DNA from: Candidatus Latescibacterota bacterium
GTDB lineage: Bacteria; Latescibacterota; UBA2968; UBA8231
Reading direction: 5' to 3'
Assembly: GCA_022825185.1 (NCBI GenBank)
Contig: JAJDYK010000167.1
Span: 1-14,913 of the forward strand
Length of the DNA: 14,913 bases
Shown piece by piece: positions 7,346 through 14,019 of this stretch; positions within the stretch are counted from its first letter, which is position 1, and every line of letters begins with the position of its first letter. The translations under genes were made by a program, and so were the position numbers. Under the pieces are notes generated by a model, which saw only the letters and a program-made list of their open reading frames with translations, did not search any database and was not told the DNA's origin.

Positions 7346-7909
7346 GTGAAACACCTAACAGCAGTACTCATTATAACATTAGCCATCCTCTTACCCGCCG
7401 CGCATCCCGCTAGCGCTCAAGACTCGGAGGTAACAGCCGGCGATGTGGTGGATCGGGAAACCCTGAAAGCCTTTGTGCATGCGGCGAAGGCGTACTTGGA
7501 TAACGCCACAAGCCTTTCCGAGTATCTGGCTACCTTGCAGGAATTCAGAACCGAAGGGGTTTGGAAGCAGGGATCTATCTACCTCTTTGCTGGGACGACC
7601 GATGGGGTCCTAATCCTTAACGGAGCCGATCCAGACCTTGAAGGCCAAAACATCTACGACCTTGAAGACGCCAACGGCGTCAAATTGACCCAAGAACTCA
7701 TCGCGGCGGCGGCTCAAGGCGGCGGTTTTGTCGAGTACCTTTGGCCCAATCCAGAGATAGAAGGGGACACCGGCTCGCCTAAAGTGAGCTACGCTATTCC
7801 CTATTCTGCGCTCGGCCAAGATTTTGTCTTAGGTTCTGGCTTTTATCCGGCAACCGCTTCTACGTCGGTCGAAGATCGGTCTTGGGGACGGCTCAAAAGC
7901 CGCCAGTAA
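7346..7909 (+). CDS. Secreted single-Cache-domain protein
   Basis: This encodes 187 residues from GTG at 7346, with AAAAGGAG seven bases upstream; an upstream in-frame ATG would spoil the signal peptide. Residues 1-24 form a Sec signal peptide (MKHLTAVLIITLAILLP..ASA-QD). The mature part is one Cache domain of the sCache_2 kind: a helix with FVHAAKAYLDNA, then GSIYLFAGTTDGVLILNG, and the hallmark GGGFVEYLWPNP at 125-136 followed by PKVSYAIPY and FVLGSGFYP. Cache domains bind small molecules such as carboxylates or amines. Here there is no membrane segment or signalling domain, so it would be a free periplasmic binding protein. Its stop is only 13 bp from the convergent sensor kinase stop; no terminator is visible between them. 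Confidence 0.82.
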   Translation: MKHLTAVLIITLAILLPAAHPASAQDSEVTAGDVVDRETLKAFVHAAKAYLDNATSLSEYLATLQEFRTEGVWKQGSIYLFAGTTDGVLILNGADPDLEGQNIYDLEDANGVKLTQELIAAAAQGGGFVEYLWPNPEIEGDTGSPKVSYAIPYSALGQDFVLGSGFYPATASTSVEDRSWGRLKSRQ

Positions 7910-7922
7910 GAGGCTACCACGG

Positions 7923-10331
7923 TCACTCCGCCCCCTCTCCGGATTTCTGTCCTTTCGGCATCCGGTAGCCGACGCGAATCTCGGTAAAGATATAGGTGGG
8001 GTTGTCTGCGTCGTCATTTAGCTTGCGGCGGAGCTGCCTGACGGGGGTGCGGATCACCCGCACGTCGTCAGAGTCGGTCGAGCCCCATACTCTTCGCAAC
8101 AACTGGTTGTAGGTCACCACCCGTCCGGCATTGACCGATAGCTCAAAGAGCAGTTCGTATTCGGTGGCGGATAGCTCCACTGGCCGGTTGGCAACCGTCA
8201 CGCGGCGTTCGGCGTAGTCAATAGTCAGGTCGCCCAGCACGTAGGGTTCCAACGACTCGACCCGATAAGGATCGGCCTTTCTGCGCAGGGCCGCCCTAAC
8301 CCTTGCTATCAACTCCGTCGGCGAGAAGGGTTTGACGAGGTAGTCGGCAGCGCCCTGCTCGAAGGCCTGGGCGATGACCTGATCCTTGCCGTACCCAGAG
8401 ACAAAGATGACTGGCACATCGGCCAGGCGTAAGAGGTCCTTCATCAGGTCGATGCCGTCGGTGTCGGGCAGCACCATGTCGAGCAAGACCAAGTGGGGCT
8501 TTTGCTCCTTCGTGAGGAGGAGAGCCTCTTTGGGATCAGCGGTCACTATCGGTGTGAAGTCCACCTTCGAGAGGGCGTCCCGAATGTACCGCAGTGCCTG
8601 CGGATCGTCGTCCACCACCAGAATGCGGACTTCCTCGCTCGCCTCCTGCTGTGAGCGGGTAGCGCGCCGAGGGGGCTGGGTTGTTGCGCCGCTCTCGGCT
8701 TCTTCGACTACCGGTATGGTGAAGGTGAACCGCGCACCTTGGCCCAGCCCGTCGCTTTCAGCCCAGATGCGACCACCGTGCGCCTCCACGATGCCCTTGC
8801 AGATGGCAAGGCCAAGACCCGCACCGCCGAGGACGGGGAATTCGGAACCGTCCTCGGCGGTGCGGGAAAACTTCTTGAACAGGTGCGGCAACTGCTCGGC
8901 GGAGATCCCGGTGCCCTCGTCGGTGACGGTGACCGCTACGTGGAAATCCTCCCGCACGGCGCTCACCCGAATGACGGACGACTCCAACGAGTGTCGTGCC
9001 GCATTGGACAGGAGGTTGCCCAAGACCTGGACGATGCGCTGCCTGTCCGCCATAACCAAGGGCAGGTCTAGCACAAGGTCGAAGTCGAGGTCGTGCCTTC
9101 CACCGCTGCTCAGGAAGGTGTTCCTAGCCCGGTCCACCAAGCTGGAGATCTCCATTGGTTCGGGACTGACCGGCAGCGTGCCCGTCGCGATATGCGCCAC
9201 GTCGAGCAGGTCGCCGATCAGCTCGCGCATGTGTTCGACCTGATCGACGATAATCTGGTGGAACTGGCGCAGCTCGGCGGGGTCTAGGTCGGATGAGTCG
9301 TCCAGTAGGGTGATTGCGGAGCCTTTAATAGAAGTCAGCGGAACGCGTAGCTCGTGGCTTACCATCCCCAGGAACTCGGCCCGCAGTCTCCCCAACTCCT
9401 CCAGCGATGTCATGTCCTGTAGCGTGACGACGAACGACTCGAGCTCGCCATCCTGCGCACGGATGGGCGTGGCGTTGACCAGCGTGGTCACCGACCGGCT
9501 GTCGGGGGCCTGCATGACGATCTCCTCAGCGCGGACGGTCTCGCCAGTGCTCAACGCCTGCGCAAGGGGAAACTCATCCAGAGCTATCTCGCGCCCATCC
9601 GCACGCCGCAAGGTGATCACGTCAAGGAGTTGCTCCACGGAGTATCCCGGCGTCTGTAGCCCCCCTATAATCCTTCTGGCCTCCCGGTTGAAGGACACCA
9701 GCCTGCCGGTTTGGGCGTCGAAGACCACCACGCCCACCGGCGAGGTGTCGATCAGCGTTTCTAGGTTGGCTTTGGCTCGCCGCTCGTCGCGGTACTTGCG
9801 AACGTTGCCGATGACCAAGGCCGCCTGGGACGCGAACATGACCAAGGTCTCCTCGTCTTCGCGAGTGAACTCCTGTCCGGGTTCGCTCTTTGCCAGATAA
9901 ATATGGCCCACATTCTCGCCCCGATGGCGAATCGGAGCCCCCAAGTAGGCGCATGCGCTTACCTCAATGGGCGGGCAGAACTCGGAAAGGCCCTGCGATC
10001 TCAGGTAGCTGGCAAAGTCCGGAACTCTCAGCGGTCTTGGAATGGCGGTTAGGTATTCGAAGGTCTTCAGCCCTTCGGGCATCGCAAATAACTGTTGGAT
10101 CTCATCGTCCGTCAGGCCAGAGGCCAGCAAGTCCTCCACCTGCCCTTTGTCGTCTAGGCTAACGATCACGCCGCACCGAGCGTCGGTCAGCGATCGGGCA
10201 CTATCCAAAATCTCCTGCAACACCGTGTCGAGGTCGAGGCTTTCGTTGATGCGAAGGCTGGCCTCGCTCAGCCTAGAGAGGCGATTGCGCGATGCCTCTT
10301 TCTGTTGGTCACGCTCGTCGGTGTTTTTCAA
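7923..10331 (-). CDS. Soluble hybrid histidine kinase fused to an OmpR/PhoB-type response regulator (GAF-PAS-HisKA-HATPase-REC-wHTH)
   Basis: I start it at TTG 10331 (802 residues) because GGAGG lies 7 nt upstream. The frame continues to a TTG at 10451, but that part overlaps a promoter and has no ribosome site. Approximate domains: GAF 20-178; PAS 190-305; HisKA with His326 in MVSHELRVPLTSIKG; HATPase with N-box Asn443 in GNLLSNAARHS, DEGTGIS at 471 and GLGLAICKG at 505; receiver with DDD at 574-576, phospho-acceptor Asp618 in VLLDMVLP, Ser645 and Lys667 in LVKPF; winged helix 697-793 (LSATEYELLFELSVNAGRVV, VRVIRTPVRQLRRKL, VGYRMPK). No transmembrane segment, so a cytosolic signal is sensed. 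All catalytic residues are present. The kinase could phosphorylate its own receiver and drive DNA binding in one chain. Confidence 0.93.
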   Translation of the reverse strand: MKNTDERDQQKEASRNRLSRLSEASLRINESLDLDTVLQEILDSARSLTDARCGVIVSLDDKGQVEDLLASGLTDDEIQQLFAMPEGLKTFEYLTAIPRPLRVPDFASYLRSQGLSEFCPPIEVSACAYLGAPIRHRGENVGHIYLAKSEPGQEFTREDEETLVMFASQAALVIGNVRKYRDERRAKANLETLIDTSPVGVVVFDAQTGRLVSFNREARRIIGGLQTPGYSVEQLLDVITLRRADGREIALDEFPLAQALSTGETVRAEEIVMQAPDSRSVTTLVNATPIRAQDGELESFVVTLQDMTSLEELGRLRAEFLGMVSHELRVPLTSIKGSAITLLDDSSDLDPAELRQFHQIIVDQVEHMRELIGDLLDVAHIATGTLPVSPEPMEISSLVDRARNTFLSSGGRHDLDFDLVLDLPLVMADRQRIVQVLGNLLSNAARHSLESSVIRVSAVREDFHVAVTVTDEGTGISAEQLPHLFKKFSRTAEDGSEFPVLGGAGLGLAICKGIVEAHGGRIWAESDGLGQGARFTFTIPVVEEAESGATTQPPRRATRSQQEASEEVRILVVDDDPQALRYIRDALSKVDFTPIVTADPKEALLLTKEQKPHLVLLDMVLPDTDGIDLMKDLLRLADVPVIFVSGYGKDQVIAQAFEQGAADYLVKPFSPTELIARVRAALRRKADPYRVESLEPYVLGDLTIDYAERRVTVANRPVELSATEYELLFELSVNAGRVVTYNQLLRRVWGSTDSDDVRVIRTPVRQLRRKLNDDADNPTYIFTEIRVGYRMPKGQKSGEGAE

Positions 10332-10360
10332 CTCATAACCTCCATCAGGATTGCGGGATA

Positions 10361-10400
10361 CCCGTGGTTGTCGTCGGGCGGCGACTAACAATACAACGGG
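10361..10400 (-). promoter_or_regulatory. Hairpin in the 5' leader of the hybrid kinase mRNA
   Basis: Three paired blocks nest around a 5-nt loop: CCCGT 10361-10365 with ACGGG 10396-10400, TTGT 10368-10371 with ACAA 10388-10391, and GTCG 10373-10376 with CGAC 10382-10385. Small internal loops separate them. This gives 13 base pairs in 40 nt, lying between the predicted transcription start (about 10425) and the GGAGG site (10338-10342). It may affect translation or message stability; that is inference from position. Confidence 0.4.
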
Positions 10401-10431
10401 ATTTGAGGTGAGGTAGGCCCTAGCGGAGCCA

Positions 10432-10460
10432 ATCATAACTGTATCGAGCAAAAATCACAA
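10432..10460 (-). promoter_or_regulatory. Candidate sigma70 promoter of the hybrid kinase gene
   Basis: On the minus strand, TTGTGA (10460-10455; four of six matches to TTGACA) is followed after 17 bp by TATGAT (10437-10432; five of six matches to TATAAT). Transcription would start near 10425, leaving a leader of about 95 nt before the TTG start at 10331. The -35 box overlaps the first GTGATTT repeat, as expected where a PhoB/OmpR-like protein acts on its own promoter. Confidence 0.5.
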
Positions 10461-10502
10461 TAAAATCACAGAAAACAGACTGTCAAATCACACGTAAATC
10501 AC
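10452..10502. promoter_or_regulatory. Array of 11-bp-phased heptamer repeats, candidate operator of the hybrid kinase
   Basis: AAATCAC (GTGATTT on minus) occurs exactly at 10452-10458, 10463-10469, 10485-10491 and 10496-10502. The period is 11, 22 and 11 bp, and the vacant slot at 10474-10480 reads AACAGAC, a possible degenerate copy (four of seven matches). A 7-bp unit with a 4-bp spacer is the layout bound by tandem OmpR/PhoB-type winged helices, the domain ending the adjacent regulator. On the plus side the array ends 10 bp before a TATTAT box (10513-10518), so it could also serve the divergent lipoprotein gene. Role is inferred. Confidence 0.55.
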
Positions 10503-10567
10503 GCCTGATCCTTATTATAGATAAACAAAGCATAATGTCTGGGTAAGTTAGCTGCTAATCCTTAAAC

Positions 10568-10637
10568 GGGCGGGCTGATGGCGCAAGGTGGATCTGGCTA
10601 TACCTAAGAGATAGTCGGTCTATTCGTCAGCCCGCCC
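10568..10637 (+). other. Long inverted repeat with nested hairpin in the leader of the lipoprotein gene
   Basis: GGGCGGGCTGA at 10568-10578 is perfectly complementary to TCAGCCCGCCC at 10627-10637, and a G-T and a G-C pair extend it inward to 13. The 44-nt interior holds a second hairpin with CTGGCTAT pairing to ATAGTCGG around a 9-nt loop. The whole element is 70 nt, about 84 nt before the lipoprotein ATG at 10722. It does not fold as a tRNA. It could be a cis-regulatory leader structure or a small structured RNA; sequence alone does not decide. The rest of the gene-free interval 10332-10721 holds the kinase leader, the repeat array and AT-rich promoter-like DNA. Confidence 0.45.
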
Positions 10638-10721
10638 AACAAAGACGACCAACTGATGAATCCCACGCTCCCAGCAAGCCCTAGCGAGCACTGGAAGTCG
10701 AGGCCTTGTTGGAGTTCGATG

Positions 10722-11120
10722 ATGAGGTATAGTCGCTCCCATAGGTTTATTCACGCCGCCGGATTGGCTTGCGCGCTGGTGGTCGCAGGTTGCGGCCCAC
10801 GGATCGCGTTTGTCGCCACACACGAGCAGTCTTATGACTCAGGGGACGGAACGGTCCGTATCCTAGACGAAATGCCGTCCGATGAAGCCTATATCGAGTT
10901 GGGCGTCCTCGTCGGACATGGACGGGGCTGGCACGACTGGGGCGAGATACTACGAGCATTGCAGAAAGAAGGGCAAAAGAAAGGAGCCAATGCCCTTGTG
11001 CTGATCTGTAAAAAAATAAGCAATCCCGCTGTCGGCGACGGCAGTGAGATTGTCGGTTTCTATGGCAGCACGTACGAAGACAAGACCATGATGGTCTTCG
11101 CCCTTCGGATCTTATACTGA
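10722..11120 (+). CDS. Small predicted lipoprotein, unknown function
   Basis: This encodes 132 residues from the second of two adjacent ATGs (10719 and 10722); GGAG at 10711-10714 is 7 nt before 10722. The open frame extends to 10656 but that part has no ribosome site and would bury the signal peptide. The N-terminus MRYSRSHRFIHAAGLACALVVAGC is a signal peptide with basic residues and a VAGC lipobox. The mature part reads YIELGVLVGHG, then EILRALQKEGQKKGANALVLICKK. The pattern (strand, helix with K-x-G-A-N-A, strand) recalls small RcsF/DUF4156/YbjQ-like domains, a tentative resemblance only. It lies divergent to the hybrid kinase and may share its operator. A strong terminator follows 87 bp after the stop. 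Confidence 0.75.
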   Translation: MRYSRSHRFIHAAGLACALVVAGCGPRIAFVATHEQSYDSGDGTVRILDEMPSDEAYIELGVLVGHGRGWHDWGEILRALQKEGQKKGANALVLICKKISNPAVGDGSEIVGFYGSTYEDKTMMVFALRILY

Positions 11121-11206
11121 CGGGTCGAGTAGCAAATAGGGTTTAGTCCGCTGCTTATCGCTGTTAAATCCTTGAGGAAGATTTTTTAACGAGAACTGTT
11201 TTAAAG

Positions 11207-11246
11207 AAAACCCCCCGTGCCGATAGATTTGGCACGGGGGGTTTTT
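11207..11246. terminator. Strong bidirectional rho-independent terminator
   Basis: AAAACCCCCCGTGCC (11207-11221) pairs perfectly over 15 bp with GGCACGGGGGGTTTT (11231-11245) around a 9-nt loop, followed by another T. On plus it would end the lipoprotein transcript (stop 11120). On minus it reads into TTTTCTTT and could end the operon and tRNA coming from the right. The remainder of 11121-11399 holds no gene I can support. Confidence 0.85.
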
Positions 11247-11399
11247 CGGTTCTCTCAGATTTCAAAGTAACCCACGACCGGATAGCGATAACAGCTTGAA
11301 CAGCATCCATATCATTGGGCTCTTTCCCTTGCTGCTGACATAGTGCTGACACGGCTTTTTCGCTGCTATCGTATGTTTGCCGTAAGTCCTTGTTTTTTA

Positions 11400-11476
11400 T
11401 GGCGCACCCACAGGGACTCGAACCCCGAACCTTCTGATCCGTAGTCAGGTGCTCTATCCAATTGAGCTATGGGTGC
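11400..11476 (-). tRNA. tRNA-Arg (anticodon ACG)
   Basis: The minus strand folds as a cloverleaf of 77 nt: acceptor GCACCCA with TGGGTGC, D arm GCTC-AATTGGATA-GAGC, anticodon stem CCTGA/TCAGA (outermost C-A pair mismatched) with loop CTACGGA, and T arm CGGGG-TTCGAGT-CCCTG. Discriminator G and an encoded CCA follow (ending at 11400). The anticodon ACG sits at 11442-11440, to be read as inosine-CG for CGU/CGC/CGA arginine codons after deamination. It lies 38 bp after the threonine synthase stop and may be co-transcribed with that operon. Confidence 0.95.
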
Positions 11477-11514
11477 AAAGCAGTGTAATAAAATAGACGC
11501 CGCCCCCACACTCG

Positions 11515-12684
11515 TCAAGACACGAGCCCCTCGGACAGAGCCTCCAAGTACTTGTAACCCGACCCCGTATTGAACAGCACCACGCGCTCGTCCGGAGCCA
11601 CTAGCCCCTGCTCCTTGAGCTTGATTAGGGCCGCTAGTGTCGCCCCGCCTTCGGGCGCGGGGAAAATGCCCGCGTGCGCCGCCATACTGTGCGAATGCGC
11701 GATCAATTCCTCGTCGCTGACGGCAATGGCCATGCCGCCGCTTTCCCGCAACACCTGCAACATCAGAAAGTCGCCGACCGCACTGGGAACGCGCAGGCCC
11801 GAAGCTACAGTGTGCGCGTCTTCCCACGCCTCGGCGGCTTCATCGCCGTGCGCAAAGGCCCGGACAATCGGCGCACAGCCCTCGGCCTGCACCGAGATCA
11901 TCCGCGGCCGGTGCTCGCCAATCCAGCCGAGTTGCTCCAGTTCGGCAAATGCCTTCCACATCCCGATCAGCCCCGTGCCCCCGCCGGTGGGATAAATCAC
12001 CACGTCGGGCAGCGACCAATCCATCTGCTCGGCCAGCTCGTAGCCCAAGGTCTTCTTGCCCTCAATGCGGTACGGCTCCTTGAGCGTCGATACCTCAAAC
12101 CACCCCTCGGCTTCCTTGCGCTCGCCGACGATGCGGCCGCAATCGCTGATTAGCCCGTCAACCAACTCGACCTCGGCACCACAGGACCGGCACTCAGCGA
12201 CAAAAGCCGGCGGCGTATCGCGGGGCATAAAGACAATCGCCGGCAGACCACAGGCGGCTGCGTAGGCTGCCATCGCGCCACCGGCATTGCCCGCGGTGGG
12301 GATGGCCAGCTTTTTCGCACCGCGCGCACGGGCGCAGGTGACGGCAGCCGAGAGGCCGCGCGCCTTGAAGGAGCCGGTGGGATTGGGCGATTCGTCCTTG
12401 ATGTAGAGTTGAGAAAATCCCGCCCAGCGACCCAAGCGCTCCGGACGCAGCAACGGAGTAAAGCCTTCGCCGAGAGAGACGATTTCCTCGGGCGTGCGGA
12501 TGGGCATGACTTCCCGATAGCGCCACATCGTCGGCGGGCGGCTGCTGAGCGCAGCGCGGTCCAACGCGTGACCAGCCCGGTCGAGATCGTAGCGAGCGAG
12601 GAGGGGCGCACCGACCTCCGACAGGTTCTGCAACACGTCGGCGTCGTAGCGCGCGCCCGTACGAGAGCACTCTAAATGCGTCAT
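11515..12684 (-). CDS. thrC: Threonine synthase (PLP-dependent)
   Basis: This encodes 389 residues from ATG at 12684, which overlaps the nadD stop as ATGA; a GTG six bases earlier is less likely. The enzyme converts O-phosphohomoserine to threonine and phosphate in the cytosol. Seen: the PLP lysine Lys108 in SPNPTGSFKARG, a loop PTAGNAGGAMAAYAAACG replacing the usual S-T-G-N-T form, the phosphate-binding PTGGGTGLIGMWKA, and the C-terminal NTGSGYKY. The N-terminus (LECSRTGARY) looks like a degenerate remnant of the zinc ribbon found in many threonine synthases, with one cysteine left. Size fits. It follows nadD in the operon. Another fold-II PLP lyase activity is possible, but the pattern favours ThrC. 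Confidence 0.87.
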   Translation of the reverse strand: MTHLECSRTGARYDADVLQNLSEVGAPLLARYDLDRAGHALDRAALSSRPPTMWRYREVMPIRTPEEIVSLGEGFTPLLRPERLGRWAGFSQLYIKDESPNPTGSFKARGLSAAVTCARARGAKKLAIPTAGNAGGAMAAYAAACGLPAIVFMPRDTPPAFVAECRSCGAEVELVDGLISDCGRIVGERKEAEGWFEVSTLKEPYRIEGKKTLGYELAEQMDWSLPDVVIYPTGGGTGLIGMWKAFAELEQLGWIGEHRPRMISVQAEGCAPIVRAFAHGDEAAEAWEDAHTVASGLRVPSAVGDFLMLQVLRESGGMAIAVSDEELIAHSHSMAAHAGIFPAPEGGATLAALIKLKEQGLVAPDERVVLFNTGSGYKYLEALSEGLVS

Positions 12685-13268
12685 GAACACGGGGCGGCGT
12701 ACAATCCTTTCGCAAGTATGTGGGCCTCGACCGCTTCGGGCACCATGTAGCGGATGGGCAGGCCAGCGGCCCGGCGCGTCCTAATCTCGGTCGAGGATAG
12801 CTCGATGAGCGGAGTATCTATGAAATGCAGGCGCGCCGACAGTTTCAGATCGTCGCCGGCCCTTTCCCCCGGACGCGCCCCTACTACCACCGTACACTGG
12901 GCCAAAATGCCTTCGAGATCGTGCCACTCGTCTAGCTGGCCGATGTTGTCTTCACCGATAATGAAAAATAGCTCAGCACGAGGATGAAGCTGGTGCAACA
13001 GGCGCAAGGTTTCGACGGTATAGGACTTGCCCGGGCGATCTAGCTCCAAGCGCGAGGCTGCAAAATCAGCGCAGTCAGCCACGGCTAGTTCAACCATGGT
13101 CCAGCGCTCCTCAGCCGGCGCGTACGCGCCCTGCTTGAGCGGCTGATCGGCTGCGGGGATGAAAAGCACTTCGTCGAGGGGGATTTGCTCTAAGGCGAAG
13201 CGAGCCAAGAGCAGGTGGCCGTGGTGGATGGGGTCAAAACTGCCGCCGATGACGCCGATGCGCCGCAT
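12681..13268 (-). CDS. nadD: Nicotinate-nucleotide adenylyltransferase
   Basis: This encodes 195 residues from ATG at 13268, two bases after the bamD stop. The frame is open some 290 bp further upstream, but that part lies in antisense-like Arg/Pro/Gly-rich sequence over bamD and is not real. The enzyme transfers AMP from ATP to nicotinate mononucleotide, the penultimate step of NAD synthesis. Motifs: GGSFDPIHHGHL at 8-19 (nucleotidyltransferase HxGH), KSYTVETL at 81-88, FFIIGEDN near 101-108, and ELSSTEIRTR at about 156-165 (ISSTxIR motif). Length is typical. No clear Shine-Dalgarno is seen, so translation probably depends on coupling to bamD. The stop overlaps the thrC start. Confidence 0.95.
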   Translation of the reverse strand: MRRIGVIGGSFDPIHHGHLLLARFALEQIPLDEVLFIPAADQPLKQGAYAPAEERWTMVELAVADCADFAASRLELDRPGKSYTVETLRLLHQLHPRAELFFIIGEDNIGQLDEWHDLEGILAQCTVVVGARPGERAGDDLKLSARLHFIDTPLIELSSTEIRTRRAAGLPIRYMVPEAVEAHILAKGLYAAPCS

Positions 13269-13270
13269 CT

Positions 13271-14017
13271 TCAGCCCGGCGATTGGCTCAGCCCGGACAG
13301 GTGCTTTTGCACGCCCTCCACCAGTTCCGGATCGCCGCTGTCTTGCAGTACTTCCTTCCAATAGCGCACCGCTAGATCCACATCGCCTTGCTCGCGGGCG
13401 ATTTCGCCCATGCGGAAAAGCGTGGTGTAATACCACTCGCCGACATCCGGGTACTCGCGCAAAACTTCCTCGTAGGTCATTTTGGCTGCGTCGAGATGGC
13501 CCTGCTTGTGGTACAGGCGGCCACTTAGGTACTGCTTTTGCGCTAGGCGGCTCCGGCACTCGGCGATGCGCTCGCGCGCCTGTTCCGCCAAGGGCGCGTC
13601 GGGATTGTCCTCGATAAAGTTGCGGAAAGCCGTCAGGGCCTCAAAGGTCTCCTTCTGGTCCAGCTCTGGGCGACGCAATTGCTTGAAGTACGACTCGCCT
13701 ACCTTGAACTGCGCCTCAACCGCCCACTCGCTAGACGGGTAAATATCGACGATGCGCTGATACTCAAAGGCGGCGTTGACCCAATCGCGATTGCAAAAGT
13801 GCGCTTCGGCGAGGAGAAACTGCGCCTCGGCCACCCGGCGCGAGCCGGGAAAGTTGCTGACTAGGCGTTTGAAGTGCTCGGAGGCCTCTAGGCAGCGGTT
13901 TTTTTCCATGGCCTTTTGGCCTTCTTCAAAGTAGTAATCCGCGCCTTGGAGTTTCTCCGGCGGCGTGCTGGCGCAGGCGGCGACGCACAGGGCGAGCGGG
14001 AAAGCGAGGTATTTCAT
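13271..14017 (-). CDS. bamD: Outer-membrane assembly lipoprotein, BamD/YfiO-like
   Basis: This encodes 248 residues. The signal peptide MKYLAFPLALCVAAC ends in a VAAC lipobox (Cys15). Tetratricopeptide helices then follow in the BamD arrangement: ADYYFEEGQKAMEKNRCLEASEHFKRLVSNFPGS (about 26-59), RVAEAQFLLAEAHFCNRDWVNAAFEYQRIVDIYPSS, WAVEAQFKVGESYFKQ with ALTAFRNFIEDNPD, KQYLSGRLYHKQGHLDAAKMTYEEVLREYPD, and a final GEIAREQGDVDLAVRYWKEVL. BamD is the essential lipoprotein partner of BamA that folds outer-membrane barrels. The start lies two bases after the upstream stop and no strong ribosome site is visible, so it is coupled. A generic TPR lipoprotein is the alternative. Confidence 0.85.
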   Translation of the reverse strand: MKYLAFPLALCVAACASTPPEKLQGADYYFEEGQKAMEKNRCLEASEHFKRLVSNFPGSRRVAEAQFLLAEAHFCNRDWVNAAFEYQRIVDIYPSSEWAVEAQFKVGESYFKQLRRPELDQKETFEALTAFRNFIEDNPDAPLAEQARERIAECRSRLAQKQYLSGRLYHKQGHLDAAKMTYEEVLREYPDVGEWYYTTLFRMGEIAREQGDVDLAVRYWKEVLQDSGDPELVEGVQKHLSGLSQSPG

Positions 14018-14019
14018 GG

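Noticed and set aside
7910..7922. Terminator between the convergent Cache and kinase genes
   Set aside because: The 13-bp gap holds no hairpin or T-run; I do not annotate one.
8386..9900. Long plus-strand frames (up to 285 codons) opposite the hybrid kinase
   Set aside because: They are Ser/Arg-rich readings of the kinase's opposite strand, with no recognisable domain; the minus frame carries every catalytic motif.
10568..10637. tRNA-like reading of the 70-nt inverted-repeat element
   Set aside because: The seven outer pairs resemble an acceptor stem, but the T arm is asymmetric, the D arm is poor and the inner loop has nine bases, so no cloverleaf forms.
13269..13559. 97-codon N-terminal extension of NadD
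   Set aside because: It lies wholly over bamD in another frame and is Arg/Pro/Gly-rich; NadD family proteins begin close to the GGSFDP motif, as from 13268.
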